Assembly: GCA_017507125.1 (NCBI GenBank)
Contig: JAFWBQ010000098.1
Coordinates: forward strand, 1-58,663
Reading direction: 5' to 3'
Source of the DNA: Lentisphaeria bacterium
GTDB lineage: Bacteria > Verrucomicrobiota > Lentisphaeria > Victivallales > Victivallaceae
DNA: 58,663 nt
The notes under the pieces are model-generated. The model ran no database searches. It saw only the letters and a list, made by a program, of their open reading frames with translations, and was not told the origin of the DNA. The stretch's first letter is position 1; each line of letters begins with the position of its first letter. Shown here piece by piece: positions 51,522-58,663 of the stretch. Both the position numbers and the translations under genes were made by a program.

Positions 51522-54500
51522 AAAAGGTTTCAACACTGCTCCTTCTTTTTCTTCTTCTGACTCTTGGAGCCAAAGAGTACTTTGTTTCCACTGACGGCAA
51601 AGACACAAATCCCGGAACGGCGGAGCGCCCCTTTGCCACCTTTGCCAAAGCTCTCTCCGTCATGCAGGGCGGGGACTCCATGAATATCTTCCCCGGCGTC
51701 TACCATCAGGCCATAGAGGCGGCATTGATCCGCACTTCGCCCACAAAGCAGACGGCGATCCGGGCGGTTTATCCCGGAACGGTGCTGCTCAGAGGCGATG
51801 TGGATGCCCCGAAATTCACCAAGGTCCCCGGAAGGGCATTCACCTATGTCTGCGACTGGTCAGGTCCTGTGGAAACCGTCTATGAACGCAACTCCCTTAT
51901 GGCTTACCAGCTGAGAAACAATTACACCGGTTTTGACTTTGAACGGGGCGTCTGGTACTATGATAAAAAGAAGAAAAAACTCTATGTCGTGACCGGCAAC
52001 GGCGCCTCCCCTGAGGAACACTACCTCACCATCAGCACCATCAACAAGATCGGTATCACAGCAGGACAGTACAAACCCGATGCCCAGGCGTGCAATCTTC
52101 TTATTGAAGGTCTTGCTGTCACCGGATTCTATTTCAGCGGTGACACCAACAAGCGCCCCACTGCCAACGAAGGTATCTGCGGCAGATATCTGAAAGACTC
52201 TCTCATCCGCAACTGCGATACATTCCTCTGCGGCGGAGGCATCCGGCTCTGGAAACCTGTCAGCACGGTCATTGAAAACTGCCGCGCCTACGGCAACGGC
52301 GCCATGTATGCCGGTTCGGGGGGAAACATCATCATCAACGGTCCTACTGAAAATTGTGCCATCCGGGATTGTCTTGTTTTCAACTCCTGTAAAGCGGGGA
52401 TCCGTTTCTACGGCGGCACCATCAAAAACTGCGTCATTGAAAAGTGTGTTTCAGGCGGAGGACATGAATTCGGCGACATCTGGTGCAAGGGGGCATCTGA
52501 CGGAAAAAGTTTTATCCGCAACTGTTTTGCCGCAGGCAACATCTATCCCTCAAGCACCCTGCCGAACATGCCGTCCACAGAATCCAACAATGTCTACTAC
52601 TACACCAGTTACAGCAAAAATAAGAACTCCATCATGACCTGGCGCAGCACCTATGACCACAACAGGACCTTTGCCGATCCTGAAAACTGGGATTACCGTC
52701 TGCAAAAAAACGCCAAAGTCACAGGCGGACTTGTTGACAGAAAAAATGTCTATTTTCTTTCCCCCTCAGGGAAAGATACCAATGACGGCAGATCCATTGA
52801 TACCCCATGGCGTACTTTGCAGAAAATTGAACCCGGCTGCACCGTTTACCTTGAACCCGGAACTTATGCGCCTTTCAAAATCGCCGTTCCCGGTGTCACC
52901 CTTGCCGGAAGAGGCAGCAGAAAAAACATCATTGTCAAAGGCGGTTCCGCCGGTATCATCATCAGTGCTCCGGACGTTACCCTTGAAAGGATCAATTTTC
53001 TCAGTCAGAGCAAGAATTCGCTCCTCCTTGAATCCGGCAACGCCAAGATCAGCAACTGCGGCTTTGACGGAGCGCCGGCTGCCATTGCCGGGAAAAATCT
53101 GAAAAGTATCACCATAAGCAACTGCGCTTTTACGGGGGTCCCCTATGATTTTGTCAATGTGCAGGCCAATATCCACTCCAACATCATGGCAAAGGAGGGC
53201 AAAAGCGACAGCAAAAGCCGTCTTTTCTTCAATGCCAATGCTTTCCCTGTTAAGAACGCCCAGCCTTACAGTCTGGTGATCCGTCCTGAGTACAGAAATG
53301 TGAAAAAGGGGGACTTCACCCTGAAAAATGCGAAACTTTTCAACGGAAGAGGAATGCTCGGATATCCCGTGGGGCCTTACAGACGCATTCTCTACCGTGA
53401 AAAGAATATCCCCGCCGGACTCCGTGCCCATGCCGTGGGCAGCACTGTTGCCAACATTGAATTTTTCAACGGCATCAACAAGGTTGAAAACCGTCTTCTC
53501 ATGGGGGAATCCCCCGACAAACTGCAGCTGATCATTCCCCGGTGGCTGGATCCTGATTCACCTTTCCGTACATACACCTTCAACGGTTTGAAACCGGGAA
53601 AGAAGTATTATGTCAGGATCGACTCCATTATGCCCAAACGGCTGCTGCTGAGCAATGAAGAGATCTCAGCTGCGGCAGAGCGGCTCTACAAGGGCAACAC
53701 CAGAGGCCCTGTGCTTGAATTTACCACTCTGCACAAAGATCAGGCCCCCCGGGAGTATCATGTCAGCGTCAGAGGTGATGACCTGAACCCCGGAACGGCG
53801 GCAAAGCCGTTCCGCACCATCTCCAAAGCGGCAGAACTTCTCCGGGCGGGGGATACGGTCACGATCCACGGTGGCACTTACAGCGAAGCGGTGCATCTGC
53901 GTTCCGGCGGTGCCCCGGGACTCCCGGTGACTTTCCGGGCGGCGCCCGGCGAAAAGGTCTTTCTGGAGGGAGCAAACCAGAAACTTTCTTTTGCATTCCG
54001 CAGCCAGAATAAATCCCATATCCGTTTTGACGGATTCCGCTGCCGCTTCTTCAACGGCACGGGACGGGGCGTCATCCAGCTGTCAAACGGCAAAGACCAC
54101 AGGATCACCCGCACCATCTTTGACGGACGCGCCCCCAACTACACCAACGGCAGCGTACAGGCGGAAAATATTACGGATCTGCTCATTGAAAACTGCGTAA
54201 CACTCCGGGGATTTCAGGGCATGTGGCTTCAGAAGTGCGACAATGCTGTGCTGAGGAACAACCTTTTCCATGTCAATCAGCTCACGCCCCTTGCCATGAA
54301 CTATCAGCCTATGAAAGTCACCATCACCCACAATATCTTCTTTGACACGGTCATGCAAAAACAGCGCAATCCGCTTCTGGCGCTCCCTTTCCCTGAAATG
54401 CTGACTGTTGAAAACAACTGTTTCTATCTGCGCGTGCCCCCTGCTGAAAGGCCCATGTGCGGTGCACTCCTTGCAAGCGGAAAGGGACGCATGACCTTTA

Positions 54501-54784
54501 CTCAGTTCAGAAAGTTCAAAGGGGGCAGAGAAACCAATATTTTTGTCAATCCGCAGCTGAAAAGCACGCCTCAGCTCACAACATTCAAATCTCTTGCAGA
54601 GCGTGACAGGCTATATCCCGCCTGTGCCGCTGATGAAGATAAAAAGGAGCTGGGAATGACCGCTCCCGGCATTTTCAAAGCGTGGGACTGGAAGGATTAT
54701 TTCCCCCTCCATCCTCTGTGCACAAAGAAAACCGCAGGCCGACCTATGGGACCTGATCCTGCGGCTTTCAAAGGATTCCTGTAA
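51518..54784 (+). CDS. giant secreted parallel beta-helix protein (DUF1565/pectate-lyase-like), three modules
   Basis: 1088 residues. Signal peptide at 1-18 (KKVSTLLLLFLLLTLGAK). Three right-handed beta-helix modules each start with a DUF1565-like segment: YFVSTDGKDTNPGTAERPFA (from about 21), YFLSPSGKDTNDGRSIDTPW (from about 409) and YHVSVRGDDLNPGTAAKPFR (from about 748). A fibronectin-like linker (FRTYTFNGLKPGKKYYVRID) lies between modules 2 and 3. In the helix parts, repeated N-C and N-x-I patterns are seen (IENCRAYGNGAMYAGSGG, IRNCFAAGNIY). Probably binds or cleaves pectin-like or host polysaccharide. It is translationally coupled to a cysteine-rich redox protein. Catalytic residues cannot be assigned. 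Confidence 0.8.
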   Translation: MKKVSTLLLLFLLLTLGAKEYFVSTDGKDTNPGTAERPFATFAKALSVMQGGDSMNIFPGVYHQAIEAALIRTSPTKQTAIRAVYPGTVLLRGDVDAPKFTKVPGRAFTYVCDWSGPVETVYERNSLMAYQLRNNYTGFDFERGVWYYDKKKKKLYVVTGNGASPEEHYLTISTINKIGITAGQYKPDAQACNLLIEGLAVTGFYFSGDTNKRPTANEGICGRYLKDSLIRNCDTFLCGGGIRLWKPVSTVIENCRAYGNGAMYAGSGGNIIINGPTENCAIRDCLVFNSCKAGIRFYGGTIKNCVIEKCVSGGGHEFGDIWCKGASDGKSFIRNCFAAGNIYPSSTLPNMPSTESNNVYYYTSYSKNKNSIMTWRSTYDHNRTFADPENWDYRLQKNAKVTGGLVDRKNVYFLSPSGKDTNDGRSIDTPWRTLQKIEPGCTVYLEPGTYAPFKIAVPGVTLAGRGSRKNIIVKGGSAGIIISAPDVTLERINFLSQSKNSLLLESGNAKISNCGFDGAPAAIAGKNLKSITISNCAFTGVPYDFVNVQANIHSNIMAKEGKSDSKSRLFFNANAFPVKNAQPYSLVIRPEYRNVKKGDFTLKNAKLFNGRGMLGYPVGPYRRILYREKNIPAGLRAHAVGSTVANIEFFNGINKVENRLLMGESPDKLQLIIPRWLDPDSPFRTYTFNGLKPGKKYYVRIDSIMPKRLLLSNEEISAAAERLYKGNTRGPVLEFTTLHKDQAPREYHVSVRGDDLNPGTAAKPFRTISKAAELLRAGDTVTIHGGTYSEAVHLRSGGAPGLPVTFRAAPGEKVFLEGANQKLSFAFRSQNKSHIRFDGFRCRFFNGTGRGVIQLSNGKDHRITRTIFDGRAPNYTNGSVQAENITDLLIENCVTLRGFQGMWLQKCDNAVLRNNLFHVNQLTPLAMNYQPMKVTITHNIFFDTVMQKQRNPLLALPFPEMLTVENNCFYLRVPPAERPMCGALLASGKGRMTFTQFRKFKGGRETNIFVNPQLKSTPQLTTFKSLAERDRLYPACAADEDKKELGMTAPGIFKAWDWKDYFPLHPLCTKKTAGRPMGPDPAAFKGFL

Positions 54785-54788
54785 AAAT

Positions 54789-56069
54789 CTAAAGATCAAG
54801 CACCTCGTTAAGAGGTACTTCGCGCTGAAGCACATCACCCGTCAGGTAAAGGGAACCGGAAACAACTGCCACCCCGGCGGGGTTTCTTTTTGCCCGGGCA
54901 GAATCCAGAGCGGCGCCAATATCCTCAAGATACTCATAAGAGATCCCGTGTTCCCGGGCAAGAGCGCTCAGATCCTCTTCAGTGGCAATGCCCCGCTCCG
55001 CTGCGGGAACAGGCACAAAGATGAAGTGCGACGCGATCCTGCTGAGCAGCGCAACGCAGGACTTGTAATCCTTGTCCCTGAACGCGCCGTAAACGACGGG
55101 GTGTTTCACACCGGGATAAAGCTCTTCAAGGGCTTTCACAAAGGCGGAAACGCCGTCGGGATTGTGTCCGCCGTCGATCATAAGCGCGCTGTTGACCAGC
55201 TGGCATCTGCCGGGCCAGCGGGTATCTTCAAGGGAGTGCAGTGCGGCAGAAGCGTCAAAGTGCCACTTTTCCGCAAAGTAGTTGACCACATTGTAAACGG
55301 TGCGGAAATTTTCCCGCTGCATGTACCCCGGCAGAGGCAGAGAGAAGTTTTTCCCCTCATAAGTAAAGCGCTGACACATCATCCCCTTTTCAGAAAGGAA
55401 ATATCCCTCGCATTCAGGGACAGGCGCCGCGGGGGGGAAGATTTCACAATCAAGCTCCCGGGCGCGCTTTTCTATGACGCTCCTTGCTTCATCGGGCAAA
55501 CGGTTGTAGAAAAGGGGCACACCCTCTTTCAGGATCCCCGCCTTTTCAGCGGCGATCTCGGAAAGGGTATTGCCCAGAAGATTCTGGTGGTCATAGGCGA
55601 TATTGGTAATGACACAGGCGCAGCTTTTGACCGCATTGGTGGCGTCAAGGCGTCCTCCGAGTCCGGTTTCCCAGATGACCACATCCACCCCGGCGCGGCA
55701 GAAGATCAGCGCCGCAAGAACAGTTGCATATTCAAAGTAGGTGAACTCAGTTCCCTCAGCGGCGCGGGCGAGCTCTTCGCCGAGCTGATTGAAGATCTCT
55801 TCAGGCACAGCCTTTCCGTTGACCCGGAACCTTTCACGCACATCTATCAGGTGGGGGGATGTATAAAGACCGGTGGAAAATCCGGCGCTGCGGAACGCAT
55901 GTTCCAGCATGGCGGCGGTGGAGCCTTTGCCGTTGGTTCCCGCCAGATGGATGAATTTCAGATATTTTTCAGGATTTCCGGCACGTTTGAGCAGTTCCTT
56001 TGTGGAATCCAATCCCAGACGGATGCCGAACATATTGCAGTTATTCAGAAAATCAGCAGTTGAAAACAT
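54789..56069 (-). CDS. bifunctional folylpolyglutamate/dihydrofolate synthase
   Basis: 426 residues from the ATG at 56069 (AGGAG spaced 10 bases). Adds glutamate to dihydropteroate or folate. Seen: FIHLAGTNGKGSTAAMLEH (P-loop), the DFEYATVLAALIF-like FTYFEYATVLAALIF, WETGLGGRLDATNAV, NIAYDHQNLLGNTLSEIA and DGGHNPDGVSAF. A longer upstream in-frame stretch to 56255 is inside tolB and is not used. It ends 5 bp from the convergent beta-helix gene. Confidence 0.95.
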   Translation of the reverse strand: MFSTADFLNNCNMFGIRLGLDSTKELLKRAGNPEKYLKFIHLAGTNGKGSTAAMLEHAFRSAGFSTGLYTSPHLIDVRERFRVNGKAVPEEIFNQLGEELARAAEGTEFTYFEYATVLAALIFCRAGVDVVIWETGLGGRLDATNAVKSCACVITNIAYDHQNLLGNTLSEIAAEKAGILKEGVPLFYNRLPDEARSVIEKRARELDCEIFPPAAPVPECEGYFLSEKGMMCQRFTYEGKNFSLPLPGYMQRENFRTVYNVVNYFAEKWHFDASAALHSLEDTRWPGRCQLVNSALMIDGGHNPDGVSAFVKALEELYPGVKHPVVYGAFRDKDYKSCVALLSRIASHFIFVPVPAAERGIATEEDLSALAREHGISYEYLEDIGAALDSARAKRNPAGVAVVSGSLYLTGDVLQREVPLNEVLDL

Positions 56070-56071
56070 TT

Positions 56072-57298
56072 TCACCGTACTCCTGTTTTGGGTTCGCATT
56101 GTGACCAGCTGGGCATGGAAACAGGGACCGAAGGCGAAACCAGCAGCCGGGTGTTGCCGCTCCATGTGTCGATGACATAGAGTTCCTGTTTTCCCTTCCA
56201 TGTCCGTTTGCAGACCAGCTGCCGGTTGTCCGCCGCCCAGCCGGGCGACTCCCATTCTCCGGGGAGTCTGATGACCTGTTTATTATCACCTTTCCGGGGA
56301 TCATAAACGGCAATGGTATATCTGCCGTTGACCCGTGTTGCATAAGCAACTTTCCCGTCAGCTGAACAATCCGGGGTCACGGCGTCGGAGCCAACAGTCG
56401 GCATCCGGCGGCGGCGATTGGTGGCAAGTTCATGGCGGATGATCCGGGGACGGCCGCTTTCATCGCTCACATAGAAAACATATTTTCCGTCAGGACTCCA
56501 GCAGGGCGAAGCCTCTACGGCCTTGTCCCGTGTCAGGCGGCGCTTGCGCCCTGAAGCAAGTTCGATCACATAGATATCAACCTGATGATCCGGACTGCGG
56601 ATCACTGCCATATATTTTCCGTCGGGACTGACTGAAGCCCCCGCATTGATCCCCTGTGAACCGGAAATCAAACGGCTGCGCCGGGGTTTGGCGATGGTGG
56701 TCTCAAGGACATCAATGCCTGTGCGTCCGTATTTGGAGTAGCAGATGCTCAACCCTCTCGGGGTCCAGCAGGGCTCCACACAGAGAGCCCTGAAAAAAGT
56801 CACCTGTTCCATATCGTGCCCATCAATGTCGCAAGTGTAAATATTGCTGACTCCGGGTGCAGTCCGGGCACAGAAAGCGATCTTTGAACGGCAGAAACCT
56901 TTGACTTTAAGCTCCTTGAAACTCTTTTCGATGATGGTATCAACAGCACTCTTGGCGCTGCTTCTGGCACTGCTCCCCTTGCTGAAGCGCCACGCTCCGG
57001 CAGAGGCGCCCCCCATTTTCAGATAAAGAAGAAATGTTTTTCCTTCATCTTTTCCTTCAAGAGTGTAGTCAGCGGCCTTCCGGTCTCTGACGCAGTCAAA
57101 CCAGCCGCAGGCGGCAAGAAAACGGTTGATGGCCGTTGTAAGTTCACTGTTGCCGGGGATCCCGGCAAACCAGATGGAGGGATTCTGACTGGTGGTCTTG
57201 GAAATCGTCAGTTCGCGAAACTGAGTTCCAGAAGTTTCTCCACTGAAAACAGGAAGAAGCAAAGAGGCGGCAAGGAAGATAAAAATGTGTTTTCTCAT
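56072..57298 (-). CDS. TolB-like beta-propeller protein
   Basis: 408 residues from the ATG at 57298. A signal peptide is clear (KHIFIFLAASLLLPVFSGE). The N-terminal part (about 28-130) looks like the TolB D1 domain. The C-terminal beta-propeller has WD40-like PD40 repeats: ASVSPDGKYMAVI, SPCWSPDGKYVFYVSDE, TPDCSADGKVAYATR, SPGWAADNRQLV. In Gram-negative cells TolB works with Pal at the outer membrane; Pal and TolA are not in this window. Its stop is 2 bp from the folC start, so both belong to one unit. Confidence 0.82.
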   Translation of the reverse strand: MRKHIFIFLAASLLLPVFSGETSGTQFRELTISKTTSQNPSIWFAGIPGNSELTTAINRFLAACGWFDCVRDRKAADYTLEGKDEGKTFLLYLKMGGASAGAWRFSKGSSARSSAKSAVDTIIEKSFKELKVKGFCRSKIAFCARTAPGVSNIYTCDIDGHDMEQVTFFRALCVEPCWTPRGLSICYSKYGRTGIDVLETTIAKPRRSRLISGSQGINAGASVSPDGKYMAVIRSPDHQVDIYVIELASGRKRRLTRDKAVEASPCWSPDGKYVFYVSDESGRPRIIRHELATNRRRRMPTVGSDAVTPDCSADGKVAYATRVNGRYTIAVYDPRKGDNKQVIRLPGEWESPGWAADNRQLVCKRTWKGKQELYVIDTWSGNTRLLVSPSVPVSMPSWSQCEPKTGVR

Positions 57299-57353
57299 AT
57301 ATTTGATCCCGGAATAAATGTAAAAAAAGTATTCAGCACAATGTATAACCACA

Positions 57354-58445
57354 TCAATAATTTTTCAAGACCGAAAGAAGATTTTCTGCCAAAAATTCAG
57401 CCTGTTCTTCCGCAAAGTCAAAGCCGAAACTCAAGCGTAAACCTGAAAAACTCTCCTTTTTACCGAATCCGAGAGCTTTAAGCGCCGGGGAGCCCCCTGC
57501 ACTTTCTGCGGCACAGGCACTTCCTGATCCTGCCATGATGTTTCTTTCACTGAGGAGCCGCACCACCACCGCCCCCTGCTTGCCGGGGAGATAACAGTGG
57601 AGTATATAGGGGGAACTTAAATCTTCAGGCACAGTAAAACGCAAGTGTTCGCTCTCAAGTTCACGCCGCAGAAAACAATTGATCTTTTTCATCTTTTCAA
57701 GAGAAGATTCAAGCAGAACGCACCTTTTGTGCACAGCATAGGCGCAACTGAGGGCAGCCGGCGGAAAGACCCTTGATGCGGTGTAATAAGGATGACGGCT
57801 CCGGGCAGCATCTTCAAGGAACTTGCCGCTCCACGGAGCACTTTTGCGAACCAGCAGAGCTGCCCCGCCGGGAGAACCGAATTTGATCCCGGAAACAGCA
57901 ATAAGATCCGCAACTTTGCCCAGAGTCTTCATGGGGAGTTTACCCGCCATCTGTACGGCATCGGCAAAACGGATACATTGTTCCGGCAGGGCACCGAAAA
58001 GAGCGGGCAGATCCTGAATGACCCCCAGTTCGCTCTGTACGGCAGTGAATGCTGCGAAGTCGCATTCCCCCTCCTTCTTTTCAAGCACACCCTCCCGGGA
58101 ACAGGTAAGAAACACCGTGGGATTCCCCTCTGCTTTGAAGATGGCACTCAAAGCGGGATGTTCCAAATGTGATGTCATGACCCGGCGCTCTTTCAGCAAG
58201 CCGGTGTTGCGGAGCAAATTGAAGATCCCGGTACCAGAATCCGACCAGCAGACAGTAAAGTCGCTGCTGCCGGTCAAATCGGCGGCGAGCTGACTTCCGG
58301 CGGCCTCCAGAGCCTTGCGGATTTCCCGGGACTCCTGATGAAGCGACTCCTGATTGGCCCCGGCGATGCGGCAGCTCTGTACAAAAAATTCAAGCACTTC
58401 ATCATCGGCCTGCATGGCGGCAGCTTGATCGCAATTGAGAAACAA
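57354..58445 (-). CDS. cysteine desulfurase-like class V aminotransferase (NifS-related)
   Basis: 363 residues from a TTG at 58445 with AAGGAAGG at ideal spacing; the enzyme family starts at this point (FLNCDQAAA). No ATG nearby fits. PLP fold seen: HLEHPALSAI, FADAVQMAGKLP, and PLP lysine in SGIKFGSPGGAALLVRK. The usual SGHK His next to the lysine is Ile here. The C-terminal Cys loop SGSACAAESAGGSPALKALG is kept. It probably donates sulfur, but the changed His makes it divergent. First in the unit with tolB and folC. Confidence 0.78.
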   Translation of the reverse strand: MFLNCDQAAAMQADDEVLEFFVQSCRIAGANQESLHQESREIRKALEAAGSQLAADLTGSSDFTVCWSDSGTGIFNLLRNTGLLKERRVMTSHLEHPALSAIFKAEGNPTVFLTCSREGVLEKKEGECDFAAFTAVQSELGVIQDLPALFGALPEQCIRFADAVQMAGKLPMKTLGKVADLIAVSGIKFGSPGGAALLVRKSAPWSGKFLEDAARSRHPYYTASRVFPPAALSCAYAVHKRCVLLESSLEKMKKINCFLRRELESEHLRFTVPEDLSSPYILHCYLPGKQGAVVVRLLSERNIMAGSGSACAAESAGGSPALKALGFGKKESFSGLRLSFGFDFAEEQAEFLAENLLSVLKNY

Positions 58446-58520
58446 GTCGAACCTTCCTTTCTGCTTTTTATTCAAAACGCTGTTCCCGACAAAGGTCGGT
58501 AAAAAAAGGTTGAGGGAGTT

Positions 58521-58568
58521 GGGGCGGGGGAAAAGCCCTTTTGAGGAAAGGTCTTTTTCCCCCGCCCC
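58521..58568. repeat. 48-nt G/C-rich hairpin
   Basis: Arms GGGGCGGGGGAAAA (58521-58534) and TTTTCCCCCGCCCC (58555-58568) continue inward (with one mismatch) to CCTTT/AAAGG, giving almost full pairing around TGAGG. It may form a cruciform or a terminator-like structure upstream of the desulfurase gene. It lies next to the dispersed repeat. Confidence 0.8.
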
Positions 58569-58588
58569 AAACCCCACCCCCTTTTCCC

Positions 58589-58663
58589 AAACCTTTTTCA
58601 GTAACGCTTTTCATTTTTGAGTTCTCAAAAATAAAAAGCGGTCTGTAAAAGTTTTTTGTAAAA
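58589..58663. repeat. 75-bp dispersed palindromic repeat, copy 2
   Basis: It is 74/75 identical to 78-152 in the same orientation, with the same 36-nt hairpin at 58605-58640. It runs to the last base of the window. Confidence 0.8.

Noticed and set aside
54948..56063. 371-codon frame opposite folC
   Set aside because: Shadow of a gene with clear FolC motifs.
1..58663. tRNA or rRNA genes
   Set aside because: No cloverleaf with a GTTCRANYC arm or rRNA-like sequence was recognised by eye; a tRNAscan run would settle it.

Overview
The window looks like a chromosomal segment of a Gram-negative, anaerobic, glycan-degrading bacterium of the Lentisphaerota (Victivallales-like). The reasons are: five H-X9-DG-type pseudopilins, very large secreted carbohydrate-active proteins of the DUF4838, GH-like and beta-helix types, lipid A genes (lpxA, lpxB), and a ferredoxin-linked indolepyruvate oxidoreductase. 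The lineage is inferred from gene families, not from a marker-gene tree. Housekeeping promoters have the form TTGNNA, 16-18 bp, TATATT, often with an upstream TGC.

Layout. 1-5.6 kb: an AraC regulator diverging from a pseudopilin plus secreted glycosidase pair. 5.7-7.6 kb: DUF2062 protein and a GH29 fucosidase. 7.7-10.2 kb (minus): lpxA-gpmI. 10.3-13.0 kb: three consecutive pseudopilin genes. 13.1-16.9 kb: a 57-residue ferredoxin, a small secreted protein, a YgiQ radical SAM protein and proB. 16.9-24.0 kb: a second AraC regulator diverging from DegT-ThuA-pseudopilin-DUF4838. 24.0-27.1 kb: zinc ribbon-ispD (minus), then a sugar nucleotidyltransferase and a sugar kinase. 27.1-32.1 kb: FHA-MoxR, DUF58 and transglutaminase cluster. 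32.2-37.8 kb: iorAB, rplU, purC and two transporters. 37.8-43.4 kb: argB-aroK-aroC-glycosidase-lpxB. 43.4-46.3 kb (minus): a C10-peptidase/RTX protein. 46.6-50.0 kb: 5-FCL, rny, alr. 50.0-50.9 kb (minus): a TIM-barrel isomerase. 51.0-54.8 kb: a C_GCAxxG_C_C protein and a giant beta-helix protein. 54.8-58.4 kb (minus): a cysteine desulfurase-like enzyme, tolB, folC.

The most unusual thing here is in the pseudopilins. All five have in-frame insertions, built of palindromic DNA modules, placed exactly at the codons for the conserved FTLIELLV segment where a prepilin peptidase cuts. Each insertion ends by re-creating FTLIELLV, so leaders that were about 5-17 residues long are now about 41-132 residues. 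Insert lengths are multiples of three. The hairpin arms differ between copies while staying complementary. The upstream FTLIELLV copies are decaying while the last copy is intact. I propose a selfish, Rickettsia-palindromic-element-like repeat family that hides in a part of the protein which the prepilin peptidase discards.

Two of the pseudopilins sit directly upstream of a giant secreted hydrolase in loci headed by a divergent AraC regulator. This suggests a repeated unit of regulator, pseudopilin and hydrolase. The window also carries an inverted-repeat-bounded MITE-like element (17894-18058) and a 75-bp palindromic dispersed repeat near both ends.
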